This document shows positions 27,514 to 38,033 of a DNA stretch of 41,267 nt, piece after piece. The notes under the pieces were generated by a model. That model was not told where the DNA came from and ran no database searches. It saw nothing but the letters and a program-made list of their open reading frames with translations. Positions within the stretch are counted from its first letter, which is position 1, and every line of letters begins with the position of its first letter. Made by a program: the position numbers and the translations under genes. The DNA is from Acinetobacter baylyi DSM 14961 = CIP 107474. Its GTDB lineage: Bacteria; Pseudomonadota; Gammaproteobacteria; Pseudomonadales; Moraxellaceae. The stretch is from the NCBI RefSeq assembly GCF_000368685.1, contig NZ_KB849628.1, forward strand, positions 1,150,813-1,192,079, given 5' to 3'.

Positions 27514-28692
27514 TTAAAAGTAATAGCCAAGCGCTAGATATAGCATTCGATTCCAGCCATTATGATCACCTTGTGCCAATCCATCACTGCTTGCACCTGT
27601 CATTGGATCATTACGGCTCCAGATGTATTCACCCTGAATACCAATTGCTTTATAATTAAAAGACACACCTGCAATTAAACGATCAGAATCCTGATACCCC
27701 GACTGCTGTTTAAAGAGTCGACTATAGGACACATAAGGTTTGATATTCCCAATTTTGTAAAATGGTTGATTAAAACTATAATTGATCTCATTGACCAAAT
27801 ATTTTGTTTTGTTAGCCAACTGATAGTTAGAATCAAATGCCCCCAATGTAGAGGTATCGGGCTGCATGTCATCACGATTATTGACCGATTGCTTACCTGC
27901 CAAAAACATCCACTGCCAAGCATTATATTGTGTTTGCGCAAAGACGTTCCAACTATGGCGTGAGCCACTCAGGCCATTTTTCTTATTTTTAAGATCAGAA
28001 TACCAAAATGATGTCCCAACTTCGGTAGATAATCCCTCTACAGCATTCATATGAAAATTTTTGGACATTCGACCAATCCACATATTCCGCTCTTCAAGAT
28101 AAGTTCCTGTTGTCAAATCATCAGCTTTAACAAAGGCAGGACTATAACGACTCGAATCTTGAGATGTACCTTTATAATTACCACCATCTGTCGGATAAAA
28201 ACCTAAGCCTAGATGATAATCATCATGATTGATCTGATAGCGTAAACCAAGTGCAGATACATCTTCAAAGCCAACCGTATTCATGAGGGTTTCATAGTAA
28301 CTACTCCCCCAAAAGCGTCCGAAACCAAATTCCACAGGCTGTAATCCGATGCTCACGCGCTGCTGATCAGAAATCTTGTACCCAACCCATGCATCACTCA
28401 AAAAAACCGCATCACAGAGTTCATCGTATTCATAACAACGTGCATCGAGTGCCGCCAGCCATTTCGGATTTTCATAGTTTAAATTAAGCTTGATATCAGC
28501 CAGTCGCCAGTTGTTATTTGACCCCTCATTGGCTTCATCTTGAAAATCTTTGCTGAGATAACGCGTGCGGATGGCACCCGATACTTTGACCTGCCCCGCT
28601 TCGGCCTTTGGGTCGCCCCAGCTAAGATCTTGTGCATATACAACGGGGGTAAATGCAATTGTTGTTGTAAGTAGTAATAATGACTTATTCAT
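27514..28692 (-). CDS. Outer-membrane porin-like protein
   Basis: A 392-residue precursor with a Sec signal peptide (MNKSLLLLTTTIAFTPVVYA, cleavage likely after Ala20) and a mature part rich in alternating aromatic and polar residues. It ends LALGYYF, the terminal phenylalanine recognised by the Bam machinery. Repeating short amphipathic strands such as VKVSGAIRTRYL and LNLNYENPKWLAALDARC predict a beta-barrel of roughly 16-18 strands. The two cysteines in RCYEYDELCDAV are unusual for a porin and could form a loop disulfide. AAGGA lies nine bases before the ATG. Substrate specificity cannot be told; general, carbohydrate- or anion-selective porins are all possible. Confidence 0.8.
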   Translation of the reverse strand: MNKSLLLLTTTIAFTPVVYAQDLSWGDPKAEAGQVKVSGAIRTRYLSKDFQDEANEGSNNNWRLADIKLNLNYENPKWLAALDARCYEYDELCDAVFLSDAWVGYKISDQQRVSIGLQPVEFGFGRFWGSSYYETLMNTVGFEDVSALGLRYQINHDDYHLGLGFYPTDGGNYKGTSQDSSRYSPAFVKADDLTTGTYLEERNMWIGRMSKNFHMNAVEGLSTEVGTSFWYSDLKNKKNGLSGSRHSWNVFAQTQYNAWQWMFLAGKQSVNNRDDMQPDTSTLGAFDSNYQLANKTKYLVNEINYSFNQPFYKIGNIKPYVSYSRLFKQQSGYQDSDRLIAGVSFNYKAIGIQGEYIWSRNDPMTGASSDGLAQGDHNGWNRMLYLALGYYF

Positions 28693-28805
28693 GCCATAAC
28701 ATCCTTTTGAGTGGGTGATGAAAATGCATAAGTTCGGTTGGAATTAGAAAACTAAAACAGTGAACTTGAATGTGAAATAAAAATCTAAAAAAGATAAATA
28801 AAAAA

Positions 28806-28832
28806 AAAGATCACGTAAGGTACATGATCTTT
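28806..28832 (-). terminator. Terminator of the first tRNA-Met gene
   Basis: AAAGATCA / TGATCTTT stem (with inner GTA/TAC) followed by a long T run on the minus strand, six bases after the tRNA 3' end. Confidence 0.75.
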
Positions 28833-28837
28833 AAAAA

Positions 28838-28914
28838 TGGTGGCTATGACGGGACTTGAACCTGTGACCCCCGCATTATGAGTGCGGTGCTCTAACCAAC
28901 TGAGCTACATAGCC
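28838..28914 (-). tRNA. tRNA-Met (CAT), copy 1
   Basis: A 77-base cloverleaf including encoded CCA. The acceptor stem is GGCTATG/CATAGCC, the D arm AGCTCAGTTGGTTAGAGC, the anticodon loop CTCATAA (anticodon CAT) and the T arm holds GGTTCAAGTCC. The paired 1-72 base and close match to elongator tRNA-Met argue against the initiator. It is identical to copy 2. Confidence 0.96.
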
Positions 28915-28929
28915 ATAAACTGTGTGCGC

Positions 28930-28958
28930 ATTATCTATAGAACACAGATGAGCGTCAA
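28930..28958 (-). promoter_or_regulatory. Promoter of tRNA-Met copy 1
   Basis: TTGACG, a 17-base spacer and GATAAT on the minus strand, followed by GCGCACACAG. The G+C-rich discriminator is typical of growth-rate-regulated stable RNA promoters. Confidence 0.85.
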
Positions 28959-29114
28959 TAGTTTTACTATTCATCTGCTCAGCAAATATTCAAAAATATC
29001 TAAATCCGCTATTTTCCTTACAATTTTAACAATAAAACTAAATGCAATATGACACACGAATACAGCTAGATATTTTGTATAAAATCCATTCGCACTGATA
29101 AAAGACATAAAAAA

Positions 29115-29136
29115 AGACCATGCAGGAGCATGGTCT
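29115..29136 (-). terminator. Terminator of the second tRNA-Met gene
   Basis: Perfect stem AGACCATGC / GCATGGTCT with an AGGA loop, then TTTTTTT on the minus strand, six bases after the tRNA 3' end. Confidence 0.88.
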
Positions 29137-29142
29137 ATAAAA

Positions 29143-29219
29143 TGGTGGCTATGACGGGACTTGAACCTGTGACCCCCGCATTATGAGTGCGGTGCTCTAA
29201 CCAACTGAGCTACATAGCC
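29143..29219 (-). tRNA. tRNA-Met (CAT), copy 2
   Basis: Identical over 77 bases to the copy at 28838-28914 (offset 305), with the same CAT anticodon and encoded CCA. It has its own promoter and terminator, so the two are tandem but separate transcription units. Confidence 0.96.
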
Positions 29220-29234
29220 GAAAACTGTGCGCGC

Positions 29235-29263
29235 ATTATCTTAAGTTCTCTAAGATACGTCAA
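29235..29263 (-). promoter_or_regulatory. Promoter of tRNA-Met copy 2
   Basis: TTGACG, a 17-base spacer and GATAAT on the minus strand, then GCGCGCACAG. Both boxes match those of copy 1, while the spacers differ. It lies between the RNase P RNA 3' end and the tRNA. Confidence 0.85.
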
Positions 29264-29285
29264 GCAAATTTTTCATAAAATTGGT

Positions 29286-29637
<352 letters not shown>

Positions 29638-29645
29638 GTGTGCGC

Positions 29646-29654
29646 ATAGTATCA
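29646..29654 (-). promoter_or_regulatory. Extended -10 promoter of rnpB
   Basis: TGATACTAT on the minus strand is an extended -10 box (TG-N-TACTAT). It would start transcription about at the mature 5' end near 29639. No good -35 box is seen; that region falls on the end of the ferredoxin gene. Confidence 0.55.
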
Positions 29655-29664
29655 AAGATTTGAT

Positions 29665-30451
<787 letters not shown>

Positions 30452-30562
30452 TTAATTCTAGCAAATCTTGATTTCTTAGCGAAGTCACTCCATTAAAATG
30501 AAAAAACTTCACCTCGGTCGTTGTTTAAGGCACAATAAGCATAACTTTGGAATTTTAAGATT

Positions 30563-31039
30563 ATGTCGAAAGCAGTAGTAGTTAAAAAAAATAATGGCGG
30601 TACCATTGCGCAGAATAAACGCGCCCGACACGATTATTTTATTGAAGAAAAATTTGAAGCAGGTATGTCTTTGCAAGGCTGGGAAGTAAAATCCTTGCGT
30701 GCAGGTCGTATGAGCCTTACCGAAAGCTATATCATCTTTAAAAATGGTGAAGCCTACCTATTTGGTGCTCAAATTCAACCGTTGCTTACCGCATCGAGCC
30801 ATGTTGTGCCTGAAGCCACACGGACACGTAAATTACTACTGTCACGTCGTGAAATTGGTCAACTACTAGGTGCTGTCAATCAGAAAGGTTATTCGTGTGT
30901 ACCTTTGGCATGTTACTGGAAAGGTCACTTGGTCAAGCTCGAAATTGCACTGGTGAAAGGGAAACAGTTACATGATAAGCGTGCAACCGAAAAAGATCGT
31001 GACTGGCAACGTGACAAAGCACGGATTATGCATAAGTAA
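30563..31039 (+). CDS. smpB: SsrA-binding protein
   Basis: It binds tmRNA and places it in the ribosomal A site during trans-translation. The 158 residues show the OB-fold core ([25 protein letters not shown] near 20-45, then [11 protein letters not shown]) and the basic tail with [20 protein letters not shown]. Length matches the family. No ssrA (tmRNA) gene is seen in the window. It is monocistronic with a terminator 8 bases beyond the stop. Confidence 0.97.
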
Positions 31040-31046
31040 TTTATAC

Positions 31047-31070
31047 AAAAAGCCTTTACTAAGGCTTTTT
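31047..31070. terminator. Bidirectional terminator
   Basis: AAAAAGCCTT / AAGGCTTTTT stem with a TACT loop between convergent smpB and the flavodoxin-like gene; A and T runs suit both strands. Confidence 0.88.
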
Positions 31071-31080
31071 GTTTGATTGT

Positions 31081-31632
31081 TTAATGCAAACGGTAAAGTA
31101 ACCCACCGATATACTCACCAAACCAGATTGCAGTATCCAGATCACCTTGTGGAGGTGTGATTTCGACTGGCGCATTATCTGACTGTGTCATCAATCCCAA
31201 ACAACTAGCCAATCGATTTAAATCATCTTCGCGATGCCCTGTACTCATTAAGGGCAATCCTGACCACAGCATGCCGTGCTGCATGGCAAAAATATTGATT
31301 TGCTGAAGTACAGAAAGCTTATCACCACTTAAGCCACCTGAATTTGCAAACCCTGCTGCCAGCTTGCCTTGCCAGATCCGATCTCGCCAACGCTTAGATG
31401 TACTGTCCATAAAACGTTTGAAATCTGCAGAAACACTACCCATATAGGTGGGTGAACCAAAAATAATTCCTTGAGAATGATCCAGAATATCCCAGTCAAT
31501 ATGCTCAATTGGCATAATATGCACGTCGATTCCCATTTTTTGGGCGCCCTGTGCAATATATGCCGCAACTTTTGCCGTATGACCATAAGGACTATGAAAG
31601 ACGATTGAAAGAGATTTTCTGAGTTGCGACAT
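31081..31632 (-). CDS. Flavodoxin-like / NAD(P)H:quinone reductase-type protein
   Basis: A 183-residue FMN-binding-type fold. The phosphate-binding loop HSPYGHTAKVA near 13 and GSPTYMGSVSADFKRFMD near 60 correspond to the two FMN loops of the WrbA/flavodoxin superfamily, and FANSGGLSGDK follows near 95. It probably carries out FMN-dependent electron transfer or quinone reduction in the cytoplasm, but the exact substrate is not readable. It lies 40 bases downstream of pgeF and may be the third gene of rluD-pgeF-flavodoxin. Confidence 0.85.
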   Translation of the reverse strand: MSQLRKSLSIVFHSPYGHTAKVAAYIAQGAQKMGIDVHIMPIEHIDWDILDHSQGIIFGSPTYMGSVSADFKRFMDSTSKRWRDRIWQGKLAAGFANSGGLSGDKLSVLQQINIFAMQHGMLWSGLPLMSTGHREDDLNRLASCLGLMTQSDNAPVEITPPQGDLDTAIWFGEYIGGLLYRLH

Positions 31633-31672
31633 AATGAGATTTAATCAACCAGTTAGAAAAAGTTTAGCAGCT

Positions 31673-32413
31673 TTATTGCATGAACACGAATGTTGCCATT
31701 CGTCCCGTTTTGGCATGACGACGATAAGAGTAATAATCTTTGTCCTGACGATATGAACATTGATCACCGCCCAAAATCGTTTCCACACCGTGTAACTGTA
31801 AAATATAGGTCGCGATCAAATATAAATCTGCCTGAAACTTGCCAAATTGTTTGCCCTGTTCAAATGCAGTGTCGAGTTCTGGATATTTTGCACAAAAGGT
31901 TTGCTTCACTTCTTCGCCCACCTCAAAGCATGGCTGGCTAATAGCTGCACCCAGCCATGCATATGCAGGCCCACTGTGCATGGCTTCGATGGTATTTTCA
32001 ATAATGCCATCTGCTAAGCCCCGCCAGCCTGCATGCAGATTGGCAACTTCAGTACCTGTTCGATTGACCAAAACCACAGGCAAACAGTCGGCTGTCATCA
32101 TCATGAGGGCATGTTTTTTGCTCTGAGTCACCAATCCGTCACCCGTCAATGCGTTCATGGTCATAGCGTCATTCACGGTATGACAAATGGTGCTGTGCGT
32201 TTGAGTCATCCATGTCATTTTATTGACACCGTATTGAGAAAACTCATCCAGCAAAATCATACGATGCTGCTGTACACGAAACGGATCATCATTCACATGC
32301 AAGGCTAAGTTAAAACCTTCAAGCTCTGATAAAGGGCTTTGAATAGCTTTAGGATGCTGAATTCTGGTTTGCCCTACATACACACCTGTAGGTAACCCTT
32401 TTACAAAATCCAT
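31673..32413 (-). CDS. pgeF: Purine nucleoside phosphorylase, multicopper-oxidase-like YfiH/PgeF family
   Basis: The 246 residues carry the three metal/active-site motifs of the family: TQTHS near 70, TADCLPV near 107 and HAGWRGLADG near 127. Members have been reported to act on adenosine and inosine, and E. coli PgeF edits misincorporated serine in peptidoglycan precursors; which role dominates here is unknown. It lies 14 bases downstream of rluD, a conserved neighbourhood in gammaproteobacteria. Confidence 0.93.
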   Translation of the reverse strand: MDFVKGLPTGVYVGQTRIQHPKAIQSPLSELEGFNLALHVNDDPFRVQQHRMILLDEFSQYGVNKMTWMTQTHSTICHTVNDAMTMNALTGDGLVTQSKKHALMMMTADCLPVVLVNRTGTEVANLHAGWRGLADGIIENTIEAMHSGPAYAWLGAAISQPCFEVGEEVKQTFCAKYPELDTAFEQGKQFGKFQADLYLIATYILQLHGVETILGGDQCSYRQDKDYYSYRRHAKTGRMATFVFMQ

Positions 32414-32427
32414 GCTCTGTTCCTTAC

Positions 32428-33480
32428 CTAGTAAGCTGCATTATCTTGACGCAAAACCTCAAGTAACTGGGTAAAATCTTCAGGCCATGGTGCTTCAAAC
32501 ATCATTTCCTCTTGAGTACGAGGATGTACCAAGCCAAGTTTTGAAGCATGTAAAGCCTGACGCTTAAAGCCACGCAATGTCTGGCCCAAACGTTCACTGG
32601 CACCTGCTGGCACACGTACGCGACTCATATATACTGGGTCACCCACCAAGCCATGTCCAATATAACTAAAGTGTACACGAATTTGATGAGTACGACCTGT
32701 TTCAAGTTGAGCCTGTACTCGGGTAAAGTGTTGGAAACGCTCTTTGACATTGTAATGTGTAACTGCTTCACGCCCACCTGGTAAAATTGCCATTTTGATA
32801 CGATCTACAGGATGTCGCTTGATTTGCTCATCAATGGTTCCACCCGCAATAATATTGCCATAAACCACCAAATCATAAATTCGATAGACCGACTTATCTG
32901 CCAGTTGTTTACTCAATGAAAATTGCGCTTCCAGATTTTTAGCGACAACCAGTAAACCACTGGTGTCTTTATCAATACGGTGAACCAAGCCAGCACGTGA
33001 AAGTTCGACAGCTTTCGGGTAATGATAAAGCAATGCATTGACCAGTGTTCCAGATGGATTACCCGCACCTGGGTGCACGACCATTCCTGCGGGTTTATTA
33101 ATCACCAGAATATCTTGGTCTTCATAAACAATGTCGAGTGGAATATTTTCAGGTTGGCTTGTTGTTTGCGCTTCAAGCTCGACATTAAGTGTCAGAAGCT
33201 CATTACCTTCGCAGCGATATTTAGGTTTGACTACTTCGCCATTGACCAGTAGGTGACCATCTTTCATCCATTGTTTAAGTTTTTCTCTTGAGAATTCATT
33301 CCAGACGGTTGCAGCGACCTGATCAATACGCTGACCTAAGTAATCTGGATCAAGTTGAACTTGCAACGATAAACGTGTTGCAGTTGTCTCAGAAGTATGG
33401 TTATCTGCATCCTCAGAATCTTCGAGTAAATTGAAGTCTGTTTCAGAGAGATTAGTATTAGAAGATTGTGCTGAAGTCAT
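32428..33480 (-). CDS. rluD: 23S rRNA pseudouridine synthase D
   Basis: It isomerises uridines in helix 69 of 23S rRNA (positions 1911, 1915 and 1917 in E. coli). The 350 residues have an acidic N-terminal extension of about 45 residues (NLLEDSEDADNHTSE), an S4 RNA-binding domain (RIDQVAATVWNEFSREKLKQW near 52) and the catalytic domain with LVHRIDKDTSGLLVVAK near 165, whose aspartate is the nucleophile. The gene diverges from bamD with only 72 bases between their starts, as in many related genomes. Confidence 0.96.
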   Translation of the reverse strand: MTSAQSSNTNLSETDFNLLEDSEDADNHTSETTATRLSLQVQLDPDYLGQRIDQVAATVWNEFSREKLKQWMKDGHLLVNGEVVKPKYRCEGNELLTLNVELEAQTTSQPENIPLDIVYEDQDILVINKPAGMVVHPGAGNPSGTLVNALLYHYPKAVELSRAGLVHRIDKDTSGLLVVAKNLEAQFSLSKQLADKSVYRIYDLVVYGNIIAGGTIDEQIKRHPVDRIKMAILPGGREAVTHYNVKERFQHFTRVQAQLETGRTHQIRVHFSYIGHGLVGDPVYMSRVRVPAGASERLGQTLRGFKRQALHASKLGLVHPRTQEEMMFEAPWPEDFTQLLEVLRQDNAAY

Positions 33481-33552
33481 TTGCTCATTGAGATAAAAGT
33501 GGTTTAATAGCGCAATTGTAGCTCATTGCCCGTATTAAACAGAGGAGTTTTT

Positions 33553-34608
33553 ATGTCGCTACCACAATATAAGATTACCATGCTTGCCCTTTCTCTTGGC
33601 GTAGCGGCTGCAATGGTGGGCTGTAGCAGTAATCCCAAAAAAGAAGTAGTCGATACAGGCCCTCAGTCAAGTGAACAAATTTACTTCCAAAAAGCAGAGA
33701 AAGCACTTGATCGTGGACAATATACAGAAGCCGCTAAATCTTTAGAAGCGATAGATACATATTACCCAACAGGCCAGTATGCTGCTCAAGCACAGCTTGA
33801 TCTACTTTATGTCAAGTTTCAGCAAAAAGAATATGAAACGGTTGTTTCTCAGGCGGATCGTTTTATTCGTTTAAATCCACAACATCCGAATATTGACTAT
33901 GTTTATTACATTCGCGGTGTAGCCAATATGGAACTGAATTACGACAGTTTGATGCGTTATACTTCGCTTCAACAATCACATCGTGATACCAGCTATATGA
34001 AGCTGGCTTATCAGAATTTTGTAGATCTGATCCGTCGCTTTCCAAGTAGTCCATATTCAGTAGATGCCGCTCAACGGATGAAATTTATTGGACAAGAGCT
34101 TGCAGAAAGTGAAATGAATGTGGCGCGTTTTAATATCAAACGTAAAGCATGGGTTGCTGCGATTGATCGTGCACAATGGGTTGTAGAACATTTCCCACAA
34201 ACACCTCAGACACCAGAAGCACTTGCAACTTTAGCTTATGCATACAATGAATTAGGTGATCAGGCAACTTCACAACAATATGTGAATTTGTTAAAGCTAA
34301 ATTATCCAGATCTTGTACGTGCCAACGGTACGGTCAACTTGCGTGCTGCTCGTCATGATGCGAGCTGGGTCAATCGCGCTACTTTGGGTATTTTTGGTCG
34401 TGAAGCTCAAGCCAATGCGTCGCGTGATAGTAGCAATACCACCCCAGAAAGTGATGATAAACGTAGTTGGACCAATCGCCTAAGTTTGGGATTATTGGAC
34501 AAACCAGCAGCTCAAACCCAGCACACACCAGCCGAAATTCCAAAGCCACCAGTGCAAAGTAGCTCGCAAAATACACAAAACACTGATGGGGCTGATGCTG
34601 CCAAATAA
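33553..34608 (+). CDS. bamD: Outer-membrane assembly lipoprotein BamD
   Basis: An essential lipoprotein of the Bam complex that inserts beta-barrels, such as the porin above, into the outer membrane. I chose ATG at 33553 because AGGAG lies five bases upstream; a longer in-frame start at 33526 is unsupported. The signal peptide ends in a lipobox with Cys24 (AAMVGCSS). TPR-like repeats fill about 45-260 (YFQKAEKALDRGQYTEAAKSLE, DAAQRMKFIGQELAESEMNVARF). The 351-residue length exceeds the E. coli protein because of a Ser/Asn/Gln/Pro-rich C-terminal tail after about residue 270, probably unstructured. Confidence 0.96.
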   Translation: MSLPQYKITMLALSLGVAAAMVGCSSNPKKEVVDTGPQSSEQIYFQKAEKALDRGQYTEAAKSLEAIDTYYPTGQYAAQAQLDLLYVKFQQKEYETVVSQADRFIRLNPQHPNIDYVYYIRGVANMELNYDSLMRYTSLQQSHRDTSYMKLAYQNFVDLIRRFPSSPYSVDAAQRMKFIGQELAESEMNVARFNIKRKAWVAAIDRAQWVVEHFPQTPQTPEALATLAYAYNELGDQATSQQYVNLLKLNYPDLVRANGTVNLRAARHDASWVNRATLGIFGREAQANASRDSSNTTPESDDKRSWTNRLSLGLLDKPAAQTQHTPAEIPKPPVQSSSQNTQNTDGADAAK

Positions 34609-34630
34609 ACCAGATCAGTGATTATCAATA

Positions 34631-34660
34631 AAAAAGGGCAGGTTTAATACCTGCCTTTTT
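34631..34660 (+). terminator. bamD terminator
   Basis: GGCAGGT / ACCTGCC stem flanked by A5 and T5, about 22 bases after the bamD stop. Confidence 0.88.
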
Positions 34661-34759
34661 ATTTTTGCTTACGATCAAAATTCTTTTTTGGCTTTTCATC
34701 ATATACACTAATAAATTGTTATTTTAAAAACTGCGCTTGTCGTTAGGATATTTCTCGTT

Positions 34760-36649
34760 ATGGCTATTCCTCAGCATACCATTGATCAAATTCTAGATCG
34801 GACTGATCTGGTTGAGTTAATAGGCCAGAGAGTCAAACTAAAAAAAACAGGTAGAACCTATTCGGGTTGCTGTCCATTTCATCAAGAAAAAAGCCCTTCT
34901 TTCCATGTATATCGAGACAAGGGCTATTACCATTGCTTTGGCTGTCAGGCCAACGGTAATGCCATCCGTTTTTTGATGGATATTGATGGGCGTAACTTTA
35001 TTGATGTCATGCAGGAACTGTCTAGTAAATCGGGCGTTGAACTTCCTAAAGATAACTTTGAACAAAAGAAACTTTCCTATAAGCGCAATACACAAAAACC
35101 AGAACCGAAACCTGTTGTAAATACTGAAAAATCTGCACCATCTCACCATGCTGCAATATCCGAATCATCGGAACAGATTGACGGTTTACAAGCACCCTCT
35201 TACTTTGACGATCCATTCGCACAGTTTGATCAAAGCTATATGGGTTTTGAAGATGCCCCTCAAGAAGGCAATCTTTATGACCTATTGGAAAATGTAGCTC
35301 AGTTTTATGAAAAACAGCTGCCAAATAGTAATAAGGCACAGCAATATTTTAAACAACGTGGCTTGAGTGCAGAAACTATTCAATTCTGGCGTTTGGGTTA
35401 TGCACCCGAAGACTGGCAGCACCTTGAAAAAGCCTTTCCTTATGATATCGAAGGATTAAAGCAAGTGGGACTCATCCGCTCAAGTGATAGTGGACGTGAC
35501 TTTGACCTGCTACGTGAGCGTGTCATCTTCCCGATTCGTGATCATAAAGGGCGTGTGGTCGGTTTTGGCGGTCGTGCGCTGAATGATGAAATCAAGCCTA
35601 AATATATCAACTCACCAGACTCCGAGATTTTCCATAAAAACCAGTTACTTTATGGTCTATATGAAGGCAGAAAACTCAAGGCAAAAGACTGGTTAATGGT
35701 AGAAGGCTATATGGACGTGATTGCTTTACAGCAATATGGCGTCTATGGTGCGGTAGCAACCTTAGGCACAGCCAGTAATGCTGATCACTTAAATACATTA
35801 TTTAAACAGAACTCTAGAATCACGATTGCCTTTGATGGCGATGCAGCAGGGCAAAAAGCGGCACGTCGAACCTTGGAAATTGCCCTTCCCTCACTCAACG
35901 ATGGTCGAGAACTCAAGTTTTTTGTACTTCCCAAAGAGCATGACCCAGACTCGCTCATTCGCCGTGAAGGATTGGAACATTTTCAGCGCTTACTTGAGCA
36001 AGCACCCTTACTTTCCGATTTTATTTTTGCACATTTAACACAGCAACATGACATCTCTACGCCTGAGGGCAAAAGTCAGGTCATGGGCGAGCTGCGTGAA
36101 CTCACAGAGTTATTACCCAAACAAGGCTCTTTTCGCTACCTGCTCACACAATCTTTCCGTGAAAAGCTCGGTTTGGGGCGTAAATGGACGCCTCAAATCA
36201 GTCATGATGCCTCGTTATCCTTTAATATCCAGACCAAAGATGAAGATTTTGCTGTAGCATTATTGATGCAGCATCCTTATCTTTATATTCACTTCGAGGC
36301 TTTGCGGGCTTTTATTGATCCACAACAATTACTGGCTCAAATATTAGCCATCATTGACCGTGTCTTTGATGAATTACCCGATGATCAGGAACTGGCCACT
36401 TATTACGTTTTAGGCGCCTGCAATCAGTTTAGTCATGAAATTGCAGATATCATTGAACGTACCGACATTCAAACCTTAATGAATGCACCAGAAACTGCCG
36501 ATAAACATGCCAAAGAATATGCGCTGGGCTTGAAAGAAAAATATTTGCGTCAAAAGTTAAAGGCACCTATTTCATTGATTGAATCACGCAATCTACGTCA
36601 ACAGCTCAATGAATTAAGCAAACAGATCAACTTAAGATTATTATCTTGA
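34760..36649 (+). CDS. dnaG: DNA primase
   Basis: It synthesises RNA primers at the replication fork. In order along 629 residues: the zinc-binding domain with CCPFHQEKSPSFHVYRDKG and CFGC near 37-62, an acidic linker, then the RNA polymerase/TOPRIM domain (RVIFPIRDHKGRVVGFGGRAL near 253, the acidic EGYMD near 315 and FDGDAAGQKAARR near 356), and a C-terminal helicase-binding region. The linker between zinc finger and core (about 105-180) looks long. It converges on hemA with one base between the stop codons. Confidence 0.97.
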   Translation: MAIPQHTIDQILDRTDLVELIGQRVKLKKTGRTYSGCCPFHQEKSPSFHVYRDKGYYHCFGCQANGNAIRFLMDIDGRNFIDVMQELSSKSGVELPKDNFEQKKLSYKRNTQKPEPKPVVNTEKSAPSHHAAISESSEQIDGLQAPSYFDDPFAQFDQSYMGFEDAPQEGNLYDLLENVAQFYEKQLPNSNKAQQYFKQRGLSAETIQFWRLGYAPEDWQHLEKAFPYDIEGLKQVGLIRSSDSGRDFDLLRERVIFPIRDHKGRVVGFGGRALNDEIKPKYINSPDSEIFHKNQLLYGLYEGRKLKAKDWLMVEGYMDVIALQQYGVYGAVATLGTASNADHLNTLFKQNSRITIAFDGDAAGQKAARRTLEIALPSLNDGRELKFFVLPKEHDPDSLIRREGLEHFQRLLEQAPLLSDFIFAHLTQQHDISTPEGKSQVMGELRELTELLPKQGSFRYLLTQSFREKLGLGRKWTPQISHDASLSFNIQTKDEDFAVALLMQHPYLYIHFEALRAFIDPQQLLAQILAIIDRVFDELPDDQELATYYVLGACNQFSHEIADIIERTDIQTLMNAPETADKHAKEYALGLKEKYLRQKLKAPISLIESRNLRQQLNELSKQINLRLLS

Positions 36650-36650
36650 A

Positions 36651-37946
36651 TTATCGATCCAGATTGTTTTTAGGCTTGCGCTGATGCTCAAATACGTCTG
36701 TCAGTTGTTCTTTCATCCACTCAAAATAATCTGGACTTTCATGCTGTGCTGCCTCTCTGAGCAAAATAGAGGTCGGATGCATCATTTTTTGAGTTAGACG
36801 ATGGGCGAATTGTTTAAGAACGTCTTCAGCATCATGACCTTTATTCAGATCTGTTAATGCCCGTGCTATCTCATCCTGACTTTGTTGTTGACTGAACTCA
36901 CGATACATCTGAATTGTACTGCCTGCCTGCTGGATTTTCTGATGGGTGAGCAACTGGCTTGCAAGCTGACTCACCATGACTTCAGCTTCTACTGCAGCCT
37001 GTCGGCGTTGCGCCAGATTTTCATCAATCACGCTTTGCAGATCATCTACACCATATAGATAGACGCCATCTAGTGTTTCAACCTTAGAATCAATATCTCG
37101 TGGAACAGCCAAATCAACTAGGAGCATTTGGTTATAGCGACGCTTTTTCAGTGCTGCCTTGACATCTTGATAAAAAATCACTTGATGCAGACTTCCAGTA
37201 CAACTAGACACGACATCTGCACGGTGTAAATTCGCTGCCAACTGATCAAACCCAATAATTTCAACTTCGACCTGATGCGCAATTTCTTGCGCCAGAGACT
37301 CGGCACGTTCACGACTACGGTTACAGATAATGACCTTTGCCACACCCATTTCAGCCAAATGCTTGGCAACGAGCGTATTCATTTCACCCGCAGCAACCAT
37401 CATGACAGTAAGTTTTTCAGGATTACTAAATACCTGTAATGCCAATTGAGCTACAGCATAACCCATCGAAACAGCATGGCTTCCCACAGCAGTTTCTGAA
37501 CGAACCCGCTTGGCTGCATAAAATGCGTATTCAAAAATACGATTTAGGTCGCGTGACACTGTATGGCTTTCTTTGGACAGTGCCAAGGCACTTTTAACCT
37601 GCCCCAAAATTTGAGGCTCACCTAACATAAGGGAATCTAAGCCACTTGCAACACGCATCAGATGTGTAACAGCCTGTGCATCTTCGTAACGATAAACATG
37701 ATGAAGAAGCTGTTTAATATCAATACCATTTGTTTGGGCGAGCCAATTTAGCAGTATGTCAGCATGTTCTGTCATGGCATAGACTTCTGTGCGATTACAC
37801 GTCGACACCACCACCATATCATTTAAATGGGCATGATTACGCTGCTGAGCTAGCAAGTCCTTTAAACGTTCAGCATTGAACGCGACTTGTTCTCTCAACT
37901 CGACAGAAGCAGTTTGATGGTTGACACCCAATGCAAAGAAAGACAT
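36651..37946 (-). CDS. hemA: Glutamyl-tRNA reductase
   Basis: First committed step of C5-pathway heme synthesis: it reduces glutamyl-tRNA to glutamate-1-semialdehyde. The 431 residues show [17 protein letters not shown] near 7, the catalytic cysteine in [11 protein letters not shown] near 50, [17 protein letters not shown] near 100 and the NADPH-binding region around 185-215, then a C-terminal dimerisation helix. It diverges from the TPR gene (about 87 bases between starts), an arrangement common in gammaproteobacteria next to lolB and ispE. Confidence 0.97.
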
Positions 37947-38033
37947 ATCAGATCATCATTTCGCTAAATTTATGCTATTGTGCAATATCGGTGTCATAAA
38001 AAGCATTACTTGGATTACTAAAAATTGCGACAA

